This document shows, piece after piece, positions 1 through 6,914 of a DNA stretch of 15,047 bases (positions within the stretch are counted from its first letter, which is position 1; every line of letters starts with the position of its first letter). The position numbers and the translations under genes were made by a program. Where the stretch lies: positions 1 to 15,047 of the forward strand of contig JAHIST010000029.1 in the NCBI GenBank assembly GCA_018818145.1. The letters are read 5' to 3'. Origin of the DNA: Patescibacteria group bacterium (lineage in GTDB: Bacteria > Patescibacteriota > Minisyncoccia > Portnoybacterales > GWB1-42-6). The notes beneath the pieces are model-generated. The model worked only from the letters and a program-made list of their open reading frames with translations, searched no databases and was not told the DNA's origin.

Positions 1-2
1 GA

Positions 3-491
3 GTAAATTTATTGCGCGAAGGCTTGGATCTGCCCGAAGTTTCGCTGGTGGCGATTTTGGACGCGGACAAAGAGGGCTTTTTGCGCAACGAAACCACGCT
101 CATTCAAACCATCGGCCGCGTCTCGCGACATCCCGCGGGCCTGGCCATTATGTACGCCGACAAAATCACCTATTCAATGAAACGCGCAATTGACGAAACC
201 AATCGCCGGCGCAAAATTCAGGAGAAATATAACAAAAAACATAACCTACGGCCACAAGCTATAACAAAGGGAATTCGGCCTTCAATCGTCCAAACCGAAA
301 AACCCTCCTTCGCCACCTTCTTCGCTAAAGCTACGAAAGTCAAAAAGACTACGGAGGGCAAGGAATATTTAAAAGAATACATCAAAGAACTCCAATTCAA
401 AATGGACCTTGCCAATCGCAATTTGCAGTTTGACGAGGCGATGAAGATAAAAAATGAGATAGACAAACTCAAAAAATTTGCCAAAAATTAA
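3..491 (+). CDS. uvrB: UvrB, excinuclease ABC subunit B (3' part only)
   Basis: UvrB is the DNA-damage-verifying helicase subunit of the UvrABC nucleotide excision repair complex. Only the C-terminal ~162 codons are inside the window; the reading frame enters open at base 3, so the TTG at 12 is an internal Leu codon, not a start. The first residues (LLREGLDLPEVSLVAILDAD) and the following GFLRNETTLIQTIGRVSRH are the helicase motif V/VI region, with the Arg residues used in ATP hydrolysis. Next comes the conserved MYADKIT...A.DET.RRR..Q..YN.KH region. The last ~35 residues (KEYLKEYIKELQFKMDLANR onward) form the UVR motif, a helical hairpin that contacts UvrC. The stop is TAA at 489-491. The C-terminus looks complete and ordinary for the family. 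Identification is near certain. Confidence 0.97.
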   Translation, partial: VNLLREGLDLPEVSLVAILDADKEGFLRNETTLIQTIGRVSRHPAGLAIMYADKITYSMKRAIDETNRRRKIQEKYNKKHNLRPQAITKGIRPSIVQTEKPSFATFFAKATKVKKTTEGKEYLKEYIKELQFKMDLANRNLQFDEAMKIKNEIDKLKKFAKN

Positions 492-554
492 ATTATCTGA
501 TATGCTTTCTTAAATTGTTCTTATCATAAATCCAATACAAAGGAGGGTGTCCGA

Positions 555-1025
555 ATGAGAGTAATTATACCGAAATTTATCAAGAAAGAAATTGAGAGAA
601 TAACGAGGGGCAAGCCAAAGAAAAAACCTAAAAAGAAACAATACCCGAAGGAGAAACTGTTATCCATGGCCAATTCGAATTTGGAATTCCTTAACAAATT
701 GGCCGAAACTGAGCCAATACACTCACTCCTGCAAAAACGTGGTGTCTTGACTTTAGATGAATTTTCGCCGCAATATCCGGATATCTTTGGATCAAATGGA
801 TCAAAACCACAAGGAGGATTATGGCTGGAAACTATTCAAGACAAGACCGCGCTCTTCTATTGGCTAGACGCGGATTACCCCGTAAACCGGAGCGACAGAG
901 ATCACGTACTCGTGACGCAAGATAAGTTGGCAGAATGGCACATTAAAAGCCTCGACCGTTTTGCCTTGCTGACAAAAAAAGAAATTTGGGCAAATATTGC
1001 GCATTTTATGCAATCTATGCCCTAA
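555..1025 (+). CDS. Hypothetical protein with Lys-rich N-terminus
   Basis: A 156-residue protein that I do not recognise. An AGGAGG at 541-546, eight bases before the ATG, is a full-strength Shine-Dalgarno sequence and fixes the start. The first ~35 residues are very basic (FIKKEIERITRGKPKKKPKK and on), typical of a nucleic-acid-binding or disordered tail. The rest is a mixed, probably globular domain with aromatic-rich stretches (GGLWLETIQDKTALFYWLDA around residues 89-108, and EIWANIAHFMQSMP at the end). There is no signal peptide or membrane segment. It stands alone between uvrB and rpsT with its own terminator directly downstream. Codon use and the strong RBS support a real, expressed gene. 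No catalytic motif is evident and no function is proposed. Confidence 0.8.
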   Translation: MRVIIPKFIKKEIERITRGKPKKKPKKKQYPKEKLLSMANSNLEFLNKLAETEPIHSLLQKRGVLTLDEFSPQYPDIFGSNGSKPQGGLWLETIQDKTALFYWLDADYPVNRSDRDHVLVTQDKLAEWHIKSLDRFALLTKKEIWANIAHFMQSMP

Positions 1026-1041
1026 AAAAACAAAGCCTATC

Positions 1042-1083
1042 ATTAGCCAGTTGTTCTATCAGAGAACGGCTGGCTAATTTTTT
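1042..1083 (+). terminator. Rho-independent terminator after the 156-aa gene
   Basis: A 16-bp stem, ATTAGCCAG plus TTGTTCT (1042-1057) against 1063-1078, contains two G-T pairs and closes a five-base loop. It is followed directly by a run of T (1078-1083). It lies 17 bases after the stop codon at 1023-1025 and should end transcription of the hypothetical gene before the rpsT promoter. Confidence 0.88.
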
Positions 1084-1107
1084 AAAAAAGAGTATGGGCT
1101 CTAAAAT

Positions 1108-1136
1108 TTGCCAAAAAATAATTTTTCTGCTATATT
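1108..1136 (+). promoter_or_regulatory. Sigma-70-type promoter of rpsT
   Basis: TTGCCA (1108-1113) and TATATT (1131-1136) are separated by 17 bases, and TGC just before the -10 box makes it an extended -10 element. Transcription would start near 1143, leaving a leader of ~45 nt in front of rpsT. Position between a terminator and the gene supports the call, which rests on sequence match only. Confidence 0.65.
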
Positions 1137-1150
1137 TTATTCAGCTTCAT

Positions 1151-1185
1151 AACTAAAAGCTAATAACTAAAAACCATAAACTGAT
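1151..1185 (+). repeat. Heptamer-period repeat tract in the rpsT leader
   Basis: Five consecutive seven-base units of the form A-A/G-C-T/C-A/G-A/T-A/T (first unit AACTAAA) fill the space between the rpsT promoter and its start codon. The same period recurs in polA and at the polA/tsaE junction. No Shine-Dalgarno sequence is present in this leader. Confidence 0.6.
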
Positions 1186-1188
1186 TAT

Positions 1189-1446
1189 ATGCCTATCAAA
1201 GCATCAGCTAAAAAGGAACTGCGTAAAACGCTCAAGCGCCGAGTTTTGAACGTGGCGCGCCAAAAAGCGGTTAAAGACGCGACTAAAAAAATCAAGAAAC
1301 TCATTGCTGCCGGTTCAAAAGAGGAGGCCAAAAAAATGATTTCCGCTGTCTATCAGGCCATAGATAAAGCGGCCAAGCGCGGAGTGATCAAGAAAAACGC
1401 GGCCGCCCGTAAGAAATCCCGACTAATGAAGCTGATTAATAAATAA
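1189..1446 (+). CDS. rpsT: 30S ribosomal protein S20
   Basis: S20 is a primary 16S rRNA-binding protein that folds as a three-helix bundle on the 30S subunit. The 85-residue length is normal. Diagnostic features are the N-terminal MPIKASAKKELRKTLKRR, the Lys/Arg-rich central helices, and the conserved C-terminal signature GVIKKNAAARKKSRLMKLIN. The ATG at 1189 starts exactly at the family N-terminus, although no Shine-Dalgarno sequence precedes it and the leader is an A-rich heptamer repeat. The gene has its own extended -10 promoter and a terminator, so it is probably monocistronic. It converges on holA, a neighbour of rpsT in other bacteria as well (Bacillus subtilis). Confidence 0.97.
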   Translation: MPIKASAKKELRKTLKRRVLNVARQKAVKDATKKIKKLIAAGSKEEAKKMISAVYQAIDKAAKRGVIKKNAAARKKSRLMKLINK

Positions 1447-1448
1447 AC

Positions 1449-1477
1449 AAAAAAACTCCGCCGAAAGGCGGTTTTTT
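1449..1477. terminator. Bidirectional terminator between rpsT and holA
   Basis: CCGCC (1458-1462) and GGCGG (1467-1471) close a GAAA tetraloop. On the + strand the stem is followed by T6 (1472-1477), ending rpsT. On the - strand it is followed, after two bases, by a run of seven T (complement of A1449-A1455), so it can also stop transcripts leaving holA. Confidence 0.82.
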
Positions 1478-1490
1478 AAATCTCCCTCGC

Positions 1491-1540
1491 CTCGCTTTCG
1501 CGAGAGCGAAGCGGGCCTAGCCCCTCTTTAAAAAGAGGGG
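1491..1540. repeat. Two further hairpins in the rpsT/holA gap
   Basis: The first hairpin pairs 1491-1501 with 1506-1515 around a GAGA tetraloop, with one bulged base. The second is a perfect palindromic stem, CCCCTCTTT (1521-1529) against AAAGAGGGG (1532-1540). It is followed by AATTTTT on the + strand, so it could be a backup terminator. With the hairpin before them, three stems are stacked between the convergent genes. They may be small dispersed palindromes rather than dedicated terminators. Confidence 0.55.
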
Positions 1541-1550
1541 AATTTTTGAT

Positions 1551-2552
1551 TTATGATGTGATTTCCCCCACCACCAAATCCAGCGCAACCCCCGGCTCAA
1601 TTTGTCCGCTTTTAATAGCCAAATCAATTTCCATTAACCGCTCGTAGATTTTTTTAAGTGAAGTATAAGAAAAATTTTTTGCCTGCTCAAAAGTTTTGCG
1701 CAAAACGAAAGGATGCATTTTTAACTTTTTTTCCAAGCCGTAAAAAGGCGTGCCCTGCTCAATCTGGCTTTTAACCAACAAAAGATTCCTGAATTGATAA
1801 ACCAGCATGCCCAGCAACGATATCTCCGATTCGCCTTTGGCTAAATCGCGGTACAAAAATTTAAAGGCCGCTGTTTTATTTCTGGCTGCCAGCGCATCAA
1901 TGGTTTTAAAAATATCGCTTTCAATTTTGGATCTGACCAAAGCATCAACATCATCCCCAACTATCAACTTGCCGGCTTTAAAGCTTGCTAATTTATTAAC
2001 TTCATTGTGCACCTGCCAGAGATCGGAACCGACAAAAGCGGCTATTTTTTTGACGGCCGAGTTATCAATCTGGCCGCCGGATTCTTGCATTTCCTTTTTT
2101 ATCCAAGCTTCAAGTTTTACGCCTTCCAGTATATTGAATTCTTCGCAATTGACGCCCTTGTTGGTTAATTTTTTAAAAACATCTTTTCCGGCAGCGCCTC
2201 CGAGGATATATTTTTCTTTCGCCCGCTTGTCTTCGTTTAATTTTAACTCCTGAACAATAATCAAAAACCTCTCTTCGTCTTTTGAAATGCCGCCCTCACC
2301 AATAAAATCCAGCAGTTTTTCTTGGGCTTCTTTTGGGGCTTCAAGCGGATTTTCAACCACCGCCAATTTCTTTTCCGCAAACATGGAAAAAGAATCCACA
2401 AAATTTTTTAGCTTCTCAAACGCCCCCTCTTTTGCCAAATCAAAACGGCCGAAATTAAGACCGCTTTGATGTTTGGCCTTATATCGGCTGATTTCATAAT
2501 TTACCTTCTGGCGCATTAAAAATGTCTCCGCGCCGTAGTAGAAGTATAACAT
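1551..2552 (-). CDS. holA: DNA polymerase III subunit delta
   Basis: HolA is the delta subunit of the clamp-loader complex; it binds and opens the sliding clamp (DnaN) so it can be loaded on primed DNA. The 333-residue length is normal. The N-terminus MLYFYYGAETFLMRQKVNYE matches the family opening, in which delta carries an AAA+-like fold without a functional P-loop. The pattern FSMFAEKKLAVVENP (strand-helix of domain I) and the later ALAARNKTAAFKFLYRDLAK / LLGMLVYQFRNLLLVKSQIE (helical collar domain III) are typical. No Walker A motif is present, as expected. There is no Shine-Dalgarno sequence. The start codon lies in the outermost three bases of an inverted repeat that flanks the upstream GxxExxY gene. 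It is probably transcribed with the DUF3048/GxxExxY genes and ends at the bidirectional terminator. Confidence 0.93.
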   Translation of the reverse strand: MLYFYYGAETFLMRQKVNYEISRYKAKHQSGLNFGRFDLAKEGAFEKLKNFVDSFSMFAEKKLAVVENPLEAPKEAQEKLLDFIGEGGISKDEERFLIIVQELKLNEDKRAKEKYILGGAAGKDVFKKLTNKGVNCEEFNILEGVKLEAWIKKEMQESGGQIDNSAVKKIAAFVGSDLWQVHNEVNKLASFKAGKLIVGDDVDALVRSKIESDIFKTIDALAARNKTAAFKFLYRDLAKGESEISLLGMLVYQFRNLLLVKSQIEQGTPFYGLEKKLKMHPFVLRKTFEQAKNFSYTSLKKIYERLMEIDLAIKSGQIEPGVALDLVVGEITS

Positions 2553-2590
2553 ACGAATAGGTATGCGAATTATATCCTAATTATGCGGAT
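2550..2590. repeat. Left 41-bp inverted repeat flanking the GxxExxY gene
   Basis: Bases 2550-2590 match the reverse complement of 2971-3011 at 32 of 41 positions with no gaps, including an exact outer CATACGAAT and an exact inner TTATGCG. The repeat spans the holA start codon (ATG, complement of 2550-2552), the gap, and the stop codon and last codons of the GxxExxY gene. Confidence 0.8.
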
Positions 2591-2972
2591 TAGCGACTCG
2601 GCTTAAAACGCGTTTAATTGTGACCGACTGGCTTTTAAAATTTACTAATAAGCCTACTTGCAGATTTGCCGCCTCTAAATACCTCCGCATCTGCAAATAA
2701 TCTTCCTTTGTAATATATTTTTTGGCTTTTATGTCTATTATAATTTTACCTTCAATAATAAAATCTACTTTGTTGCCTCCTATTTTGCCCTCACCAAAAG
2801 GAATTAAAATTTCCTTTTCTCTTTCATATAATATCTGATGTTCTTTAAATAAAAATTCCAAACCGTCGGCGTATTGTTTTTCGGTCAAATATCGGCCCAG
2901 CCTATTTTGAACCTCAAAAAATAAACCATTCAGCTTATAACAAAGTTCCTGCTCTATAATTTTATTGGCCAT
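2577..2972 (-). CDS. GxxExxY family protein (PD-(D/E)XK nuclease-like)
   Basis: A member of the GxxExxY family (Pfam PDDEXK_3), whose fold belongs to the PD-(D/E)XK nuclease superfamily; the cellular role is unknown. The ATG at 2970-2972 (MANKIIEQELCYKLNGLFFE) starts at the usual family N-terminus, giving 131 residues. An ATG two codons earlier (2976-2978) is equally possible, and neither has a Shine-Dalgarno sequence. Nuclease-type residues are visible: Glu in LFFEV, Asp in NKVDFII, and the DIK triplet in IIIDIKAKK. The name motif is altered: YLTEKQY keeps Glu and Tyr but the Gly is replaced by Tyr. The C-terminal AANLQVGLLVNF is a family hallmark. A reading frame extends further upstream into the DUF3048 gene but is not conserved sequence. 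The gene is enclosed by 41-bp inverted repeats, unlike any other gene here. Confidence 0.9.
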   Translation of the reverse strand: MANKIIEQELCYKLNGLFFEVQNRLGRYLTEKQYADGLEFLFKEHQILYEREKEILIPFGEGKIGGNKVDFIIEGKIIIDIKAKKYITKEDYLQMRRYLEAANLQVGLLVNFKSQSVTIKRVLSRVANPHN

Positions 2973-3011
2973 TCGCATAATTCGTATTAAATTCGGATAT
3001 TCATTCGTATG
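2971..3011. repeat. Right 41-bp inverted repeat flanking the GxxExxY gene
   Basis: This partner of the 2550-2590 repeat contains four copies of the octamer ATTCGNAT, starting at 2971, 2980, 2991 and 3003. Its outer end forms the last codons and stop of the DUF3048 gene (TGA at 3003-3001). Its inner end covers the GxxExxY start codons. Confidence 0.8.
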
Positions 3012-4041
3012 TGACCGCCTGCCCGGGCTCAACAATTTCCACCCAAATCTGCCCCGGCACAAATTTTATTTCAGCGCCTTTTTCATCGTAAAAAAACAGC
3101 TTGCTGGTTTGGTCTCCGGCACTTTTCTTCCAGGTCCCGGAAATTTCTTCCCCGTTGCGATAGACCGTTGCTTTGCCTTCGCCCTCAACCTGAACGGAAT
3201 TATATTGCTCGTTAAGCGCTTTTGAAGACGCGCGCATAATCACAACGTTCTTGGCGGCCAATTGCTGACCGCTGTTTTTATCAATTTCCTTAGCGCCGCC
3301 CCGCCAACGCAAATATGAATTGCCGGCCGGATCATATTCATATTTAACAGCGTAAATTCCGGAATAGCCAACCGCCAAAGTTTTTGCCTGACTTATCGTT
3401 GATTTGTCGGCCAAATGCGGATACCCTGCAAATTTGTTTTCCAGGCGATAGCCCATTTTTTTGGCGCGGCTAACCAATCTTGTCATAGATGTAAAACCGT
3501 TGTGGGGCTGGGGCACTCCGGCCTTACGGAAAAAAGTCACCACCTCGTCTTTGAACGCATCAAGGTTATCCATGAAACCCGCGTTCAATTTTTCAAGCGC
3601 GGCATGCTCACCTCCCCAGTGAGCCAAAACGGCGTCGAGCCCCCGCGCTAACGGAATAAAACTATCCCTGGCTGAGCGCACCGAACCCAGTTCCTTTGGA
3701 TTGCCGCAAACATAAACAGCCATAACGCGCGTAATGGTGCTCTCAACCACCTGCATTTCAAATACTATATCCGCTTCCGAAATTCCCGACAAAGGCCTTG
3801 CTTCCGCGTCGTCGCTCAACATAATAGCTATTGGCCGGCGCAAAGCATTGGAGCAGGACAAGCCGGAAATCGGGCTTTTTTCTCCGGCTTCCAAAAATTG
3901 CTCGTTTTGGGCCTGCCCTTCTTTTTTGGCAGGCACCACTTCAAAGCCGGACTTCTTCTGCAAAAGCAAAAAAAGGCCTGCTGCCGCGGCCAAAATCAAA
4001 AACAAGCTAAAAAACCATGGATGTCTGTTTCGCCTTTTCAT
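3001..4041 (-). CDS. DUF3048 domain protein, membrane-anchored (YerB-like)
   Basis: A 346-residue protein of the DUF3048 family (named in Firmicutes as the lipoprotein YerB), whose biochemical function is unknown. Residues 9-28 are a single N-terminal membrane segment (FFSLFLILAAAAGLFLLL) after a basic RRNRH, placing the rest outside the cytoplasm; there is no lipobox. Family signatures follow: RRPIAIMLSDDAEARPLSG (68-86), SEADIVFEM (88-96), TRVMAVYVCG (104-113), LGSVRSARDSFIPLARGLDA (118-137). The C-terminal domain (about 230-345) ends in FVPGQIWVEIVEPGQAVTYE. The ATG lies four bases after the TGA of the double-receiver gene, so translation is probably coupled to it. The last codons and stop sit inside the inverted repeat of the GxxExxY element, so the original C-terminus may have been altered slightly. 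Confidence 0.9.
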   Translation of the reverse strand: MKRRNRHPWFFSLFLILAAAAGLFLLLQKKSGFEVVPAKKEGQAQNEQFLEAGEKSPISGLSCSNALRRPIAIMLSDDAEARPLSGISEADIVFEMQVVESTITRVMAVYVCGNPKELGSVRSARDSFIPLARGLDAVLAHWGGEHAALEKLNAGFMDNLDAFKDEVVTFFRKAGVPQPHNGFTSMTRLVSRAKKMGYRLENKFAGYPHLADKSTISQAKTLAVGYSGIYAVKYEYDPAGNSYLRWRGGAKEIDKNSGQQLAAKNVVIMRASSKALNEQYNSVQVEGEGKATVYRNGEEISGTWKKSAGDQTSKLFFYDEKGAEIKFVPGQIWVEIVEPGQAVTYE

Positions 4042-4045
4042 CTCA

Positions 4046-4834
4046 TCATTTTAATATCTGCTTTATTTTTTCAACAATTTCGGTTGGCGTAAAATGCGCC
4101 TTGATCAAAAAATCAACCGCTCCCAATTCCACTCCTTTTTTGACATCTTCGGTCTGGCTCAAATTGCTCAAAATTATAACCGGAATTTTGCTGAAGCGGG
4201 CGTCGTCCTTCAGCTGTTTCAAAACATCAAACCCGTTAATCCCGGGCAAAATTATGTCCAGCAAAATCAAGTCGGGTTTTTCCTGACCGACCACATTCAG
4301 GGCCTCCGTCCCGTCGGTCGCGGAAGAAATTTCAAAATCTTCCGCCACCAGCTTTTTGGATATTAAATCCCGCAGAAATTTATCGTCCTCAACAATTAAG
4401 ATTTTACCGGCGCTATGACCTGATTTTTTCCCTTTTTCTCTGCTGCCGCTTTTTTGAGAAGAATCTCCGTCGCCCAAAACTTTTTTCATTTTTTCAATCA
4501 CTTCGTCCGGCTCAAAATTAGCTTTGATTAAGAATTCTTTGACGCCCAGCTTTTTTGCCCGCTCTATCTCCACCGGCTGGCCGGAATTGGAAATTACTAT
4601 AACCGGGATTTTAGCCAGCTCCTCATCCTGATTCATGTCGGTTAGAACTCCGAAACCGTCTTTTTTGGGCATCATTATATCCAGCAAAATCAAATCCGGC
4701 CTTACTTCTCGCATTTTTCTTAATCCTTCTTCGCCGTCTTCGGCCACAGAAACATCATATCCTTTCTGATCTATTTTTTTTCGCAAAACTTCTAAAAGAA
4801 TTTTTTCATCTTCAATAATTAAGATTTTTTTCAT
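4046..4834 (-). CDS. Double-receiver response regulator
   Basis: Two tandem CheY-like receiver (REC) domains and no output domain, so it probably passes phosphate or a conformational signal to a partner protein rather than binding DNA. Numbering from the ATG at 4832-4834 (MKKILIIEDEK): REC1 spans ~1-120, with acidic pair E8/D9, phospho-acceptor D52 (LILLDIMMP), S82 and K104. A Gly/Ser/Lys-rich linker follows (~121-142). REC2 spans ~143-262, with E149/D150, D193 (LILLDIILP), S223 and K245. All switch residues are intact in both domains. An in-frame GTG at 4895-4897 would add 21 residues that do not resemble a receiver, and neither start has a Shine-Dalgarno sequence; the internal ATG is preferred on homology. 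The gene lies between the histidine kinase and DUF3048. Confidence 0.92.
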   Translation of the reverse strand: MKKILIIEDEKILLEVLRKKIDQKGYDVSVAEDGEEGLRKMREVRPDLILLDIMMPKKDGFGVLTDMNQDEELAKIPVIVISNSGQPVEIERAKKLGVKEFLIKANFEPDEVIEKMKKVLGDGDSSQKSGSREKGKKSGHSAGKILIVEDDKFLRDLISKKLVAEDFEISSATDGTEALNVVGQEKPDLILLDIILPGINGFDVLKQLKDDARFSKIPVIILSNLSQTEDVKKGVELGAVDFLIKAHFTPTEIVEKIKQILK

Positions 4835-4997
4835 ACCAGGTAGTGAAAATTTGGCTAACAGCTCATCACCCGATGCGAAATTAGCCTTATTGTTCACCGT
4901 TAGTTTGCAAAATTAATTCTTGCCAGGCTTTCCTAAACTGCCGAATTTCTACTACCTGGCGTAAGTTTGTTAAAATTTTAAATATAAATAATAAAAT

Positions 4998-6827
4998 CTA
5001 TATTTTTTCCGTGAGTAGCGGCAGGCTGAAAAAAACAGTCGTTCCCTTGCCCTCTTGGGTTTCAAACCATATTTTGCCGCCGTGGCTTTCAATAATATTT
5101 TTAGTTATAAAAAGACCTAAACCGGTTCCTTCTGTCTCCATTTTAACGGCATTATCGCCGCGGAAAAATTTGCTGAAAACTCTGGATTGCTGATTTTTGG
5201 GAATCCCCATGCCTTCGTCTTTAACCGCGGAGACTAAATCCATTTTATCTCTTTTAAGAGAAATTGTCACGGAGGAATTATTGGGCGAATAGTTCACCGC
5301 GTTTTCAATCAAATTTTGCAGCGCCAGCTTCATCTTTTCAACATCTACCATCACCTCCAGCTTATCGTCTTTTGGCTTTTCAATTTTTATCGCAATTCCT
5401 TTTATTTTAAGAAATGGCTGAAAGTCTTCCAGCGCCTGCCGAACTAATTCTTCAAATGACACTTTTGAAAATTCAAAAAGGAACCTTCCTTCTTCAATCC
5501 TGGCGACATTAAGCAAATCATTAATTAAATTTATCATTCTTTCATTGCTTTGGTATCCCTGCTGCAGGGTATCTTTTTGTTTTTCATTTATTTTGCCCAA
5601 GTCCCTGTCCAAAACCAAACTCAAAGCCCATTTGACGGCTGAAAGCGGGGTGCGTAATTGATGCGCCGCCAAGGAAACAAATTCGGTTTTCAGTTTTTCA
5701 ATGGTTTTTTCCCGAGTCACATCATGTAAAATAACTAAAGTTCCCAATTTTTCCTCGCCGCTAATCATGGGCACGGTTGATATCTCTAAAATTAAATTTT
5801 CCTTAATTGACACTTCTTTTCTAAAAATACCTTTAATTTCTCTTCCTAATAAATCTATAAAAGGTTTAAAATTGGAATATTGGGTGAGTTCGGAAAACGA
5901 TTTGCCTGTAATTTCATTTGTTTTAATTTTTAAAAAAAATTCTGCTTGAGGATTAATCAATAAAAGCTTATTCTCTTTATCAAAAAATAACAGACCATCA
6001 GTAAAATTATTAATAATCGTAAGAGTTTTGTCCCTTTCTTCTTCAGCTCTAGTTTTTTCTTCTTCCAAGGCAACATGAGATTTTTTTAAATCCTCGGTCA
6101 TTCGGTTAAAAGATTCTGCCAGCTCTTCAGTTTCGTCTCCGGTTTTTATTTTAATTTGGTAATCTAAATTTCCTTTAGCAATAACTTTCGTACCCTGCAT
6201 AAGAACACCAAAGGGTTTTGTTATCTTTTTAGAGAAAACAAATGAAATTAACGTCCCTAAAAAAATCATCAAGGCGGCTATAAACAAACCAAAAAACAAC
6301 AGTTGTCTATTCTGTTCATGGCTACTTTCTAAAGATAAAACTACCCTGACAAACCCTATTAACTCTTCGGGTTTTTCAAAAAGGGGAAACATTTGCTCTT
6401 TTGCTAATACGGGAACGTAAAAATCAAAAACTTCTTTTCCGGCCTGAGTAAATCCTATCTTTTTTAGCTCTTTTTTATCTTCTAGCAACGCTTTCATATC
6501 CTCCACAGAGATTCTTTCTTCAATTTCGGTTTTTTTCTTTGAGGCGACAATTTGACCTTTTTTATTGTAAATCGTAACCAAAACGACATCTCTTTCTTCA
6601 AAAACTCGTTCAAAAGTTGGCTGCAAAAGAATAGGGTCTTCAGAAGCAATGCCTATTTCAGAACCACGAGACAAATCCTGCACTAAATGAAAGCCAAAAT
6701 TTATTAGTGTGTTTCTTGTGAAATTGTTTACTTGATAAACAAAAAAGGTTAAGAAGCATAAAGAAATCAAAACAATCAAAAAAAGTATGCCCCAAAAGAG
6801 TTTTCCTCTTATAGATTTAAAAATCAT
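4998..6827 (-). CDS. Membrane sensor histidine kinase (HAMP-PAS-HisKA-HATPase)
   Basis: A transmembrane two-component kinase. Numbering from the ATG at 6825-6827, domains in order are: TM1 (~10-31), an extracytoplasmic sensor region of ~145 residues (~34-178, probably CACHE-like), TM2 (~178-198), HAMP (~200-252), a short Glu-rich coiled coil, PAS (~270-370), then HisKA with the phospho-accepting His at ~389 (AAHQLRTPLSAVKW). The HATPase domain carries the N box (LIENAVNYSP), G1 (DEGMGIP), F box (KFFRG) and G2 (EGTGLGL). All catalytic boxes are intact. A TTG ten codons upstream (6855-6857) is the alternative start; no Shine-Dalgarno sequence supports either. It lies between FIST and the double receiver, its likely phosphotransfer partner. 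Confidence 0.95.
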   Translation of the reverse strand: MIFKSIRGKLFWGILFLIVLISLCFLTFFVYQVNNFTRNTLINFGFHLVQDLSRGSEIGIASEDPILLQPTFERVFEERDVVLVTIYNKKGQIVASKKKTEIEERISVEDMKALLEDKKELKKIGFTQAGKEVFDFYVPVLAKEQMFPLFEKPEELIGFVRVVLSLESSHEQNRQLLFFGLFIAALMIFLGTLISFVFSKKITKPFGVLMQGTKVIAKGNLDYQIKIKTGDETEELAESFNRMTEDLKKSHVALEEEKTRAEEERDKTLTIINNFTDGLLFFDKENKLLLINPQAEFFLKIKTNEITGKSFSELTQYSNFKPFIDLLGREIKGIFRKEVSIKENLILEISTVPMISGEEKLGTLVILHDVTREKTIEKLKTEFVSLAAHQLRTPLSAVKWALSLVLDRDLGKINEKQKDTLQQGYQSNERMINLINDLLNVARIEEGRFLFEFSKVSFEELVRQALEDFQPFLKIKGIAIKIEKPKDDKLEVMVDVEKMKLALQNLIENAVNYSPNNSSVTISLKRDKMDLVSAVKDEGMGIPKNQQSRVFSKFFRGDNAVKMETEGTGLGLFITKNIIESHGGKIWFETQEGKGTTVFFSLPLLTEKI

Positions 6828-6914
6828 AAAAAAACTGTAAAGAATTAAATGCAACAAAAACCACTTAACCGTTGAGGGTTTTGTCTCTAGATTTCACTAA
6901 GCCTTCAGAGGCGC

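Noticed and set aside
1151..1185. CRISPR-like array
   Set aside because: Units are seven bases with no spacers, so it is a simple tandem tract.
2973..3062. 30-residue N-terminal extension of the GxxExxY protein
   Set aside because: It would overlap the end of the DUF3048 gene and has no family similarity; conserved sequence starts near MANKIIEQEL.
4922..4960. GCCAGG...CCTGGC inverted repeat between kinase and receiver genes as a terminator
   Set aside because: The stem is only six bp with a long loop and no T-run on the - strand.
4998..6827. TGA recoding as glycine (code 25)
   Set aside because: TGA ends the DUF3048 and receiver genes at their expected lengths and no in-frame TGA interrupts any conserved gene.
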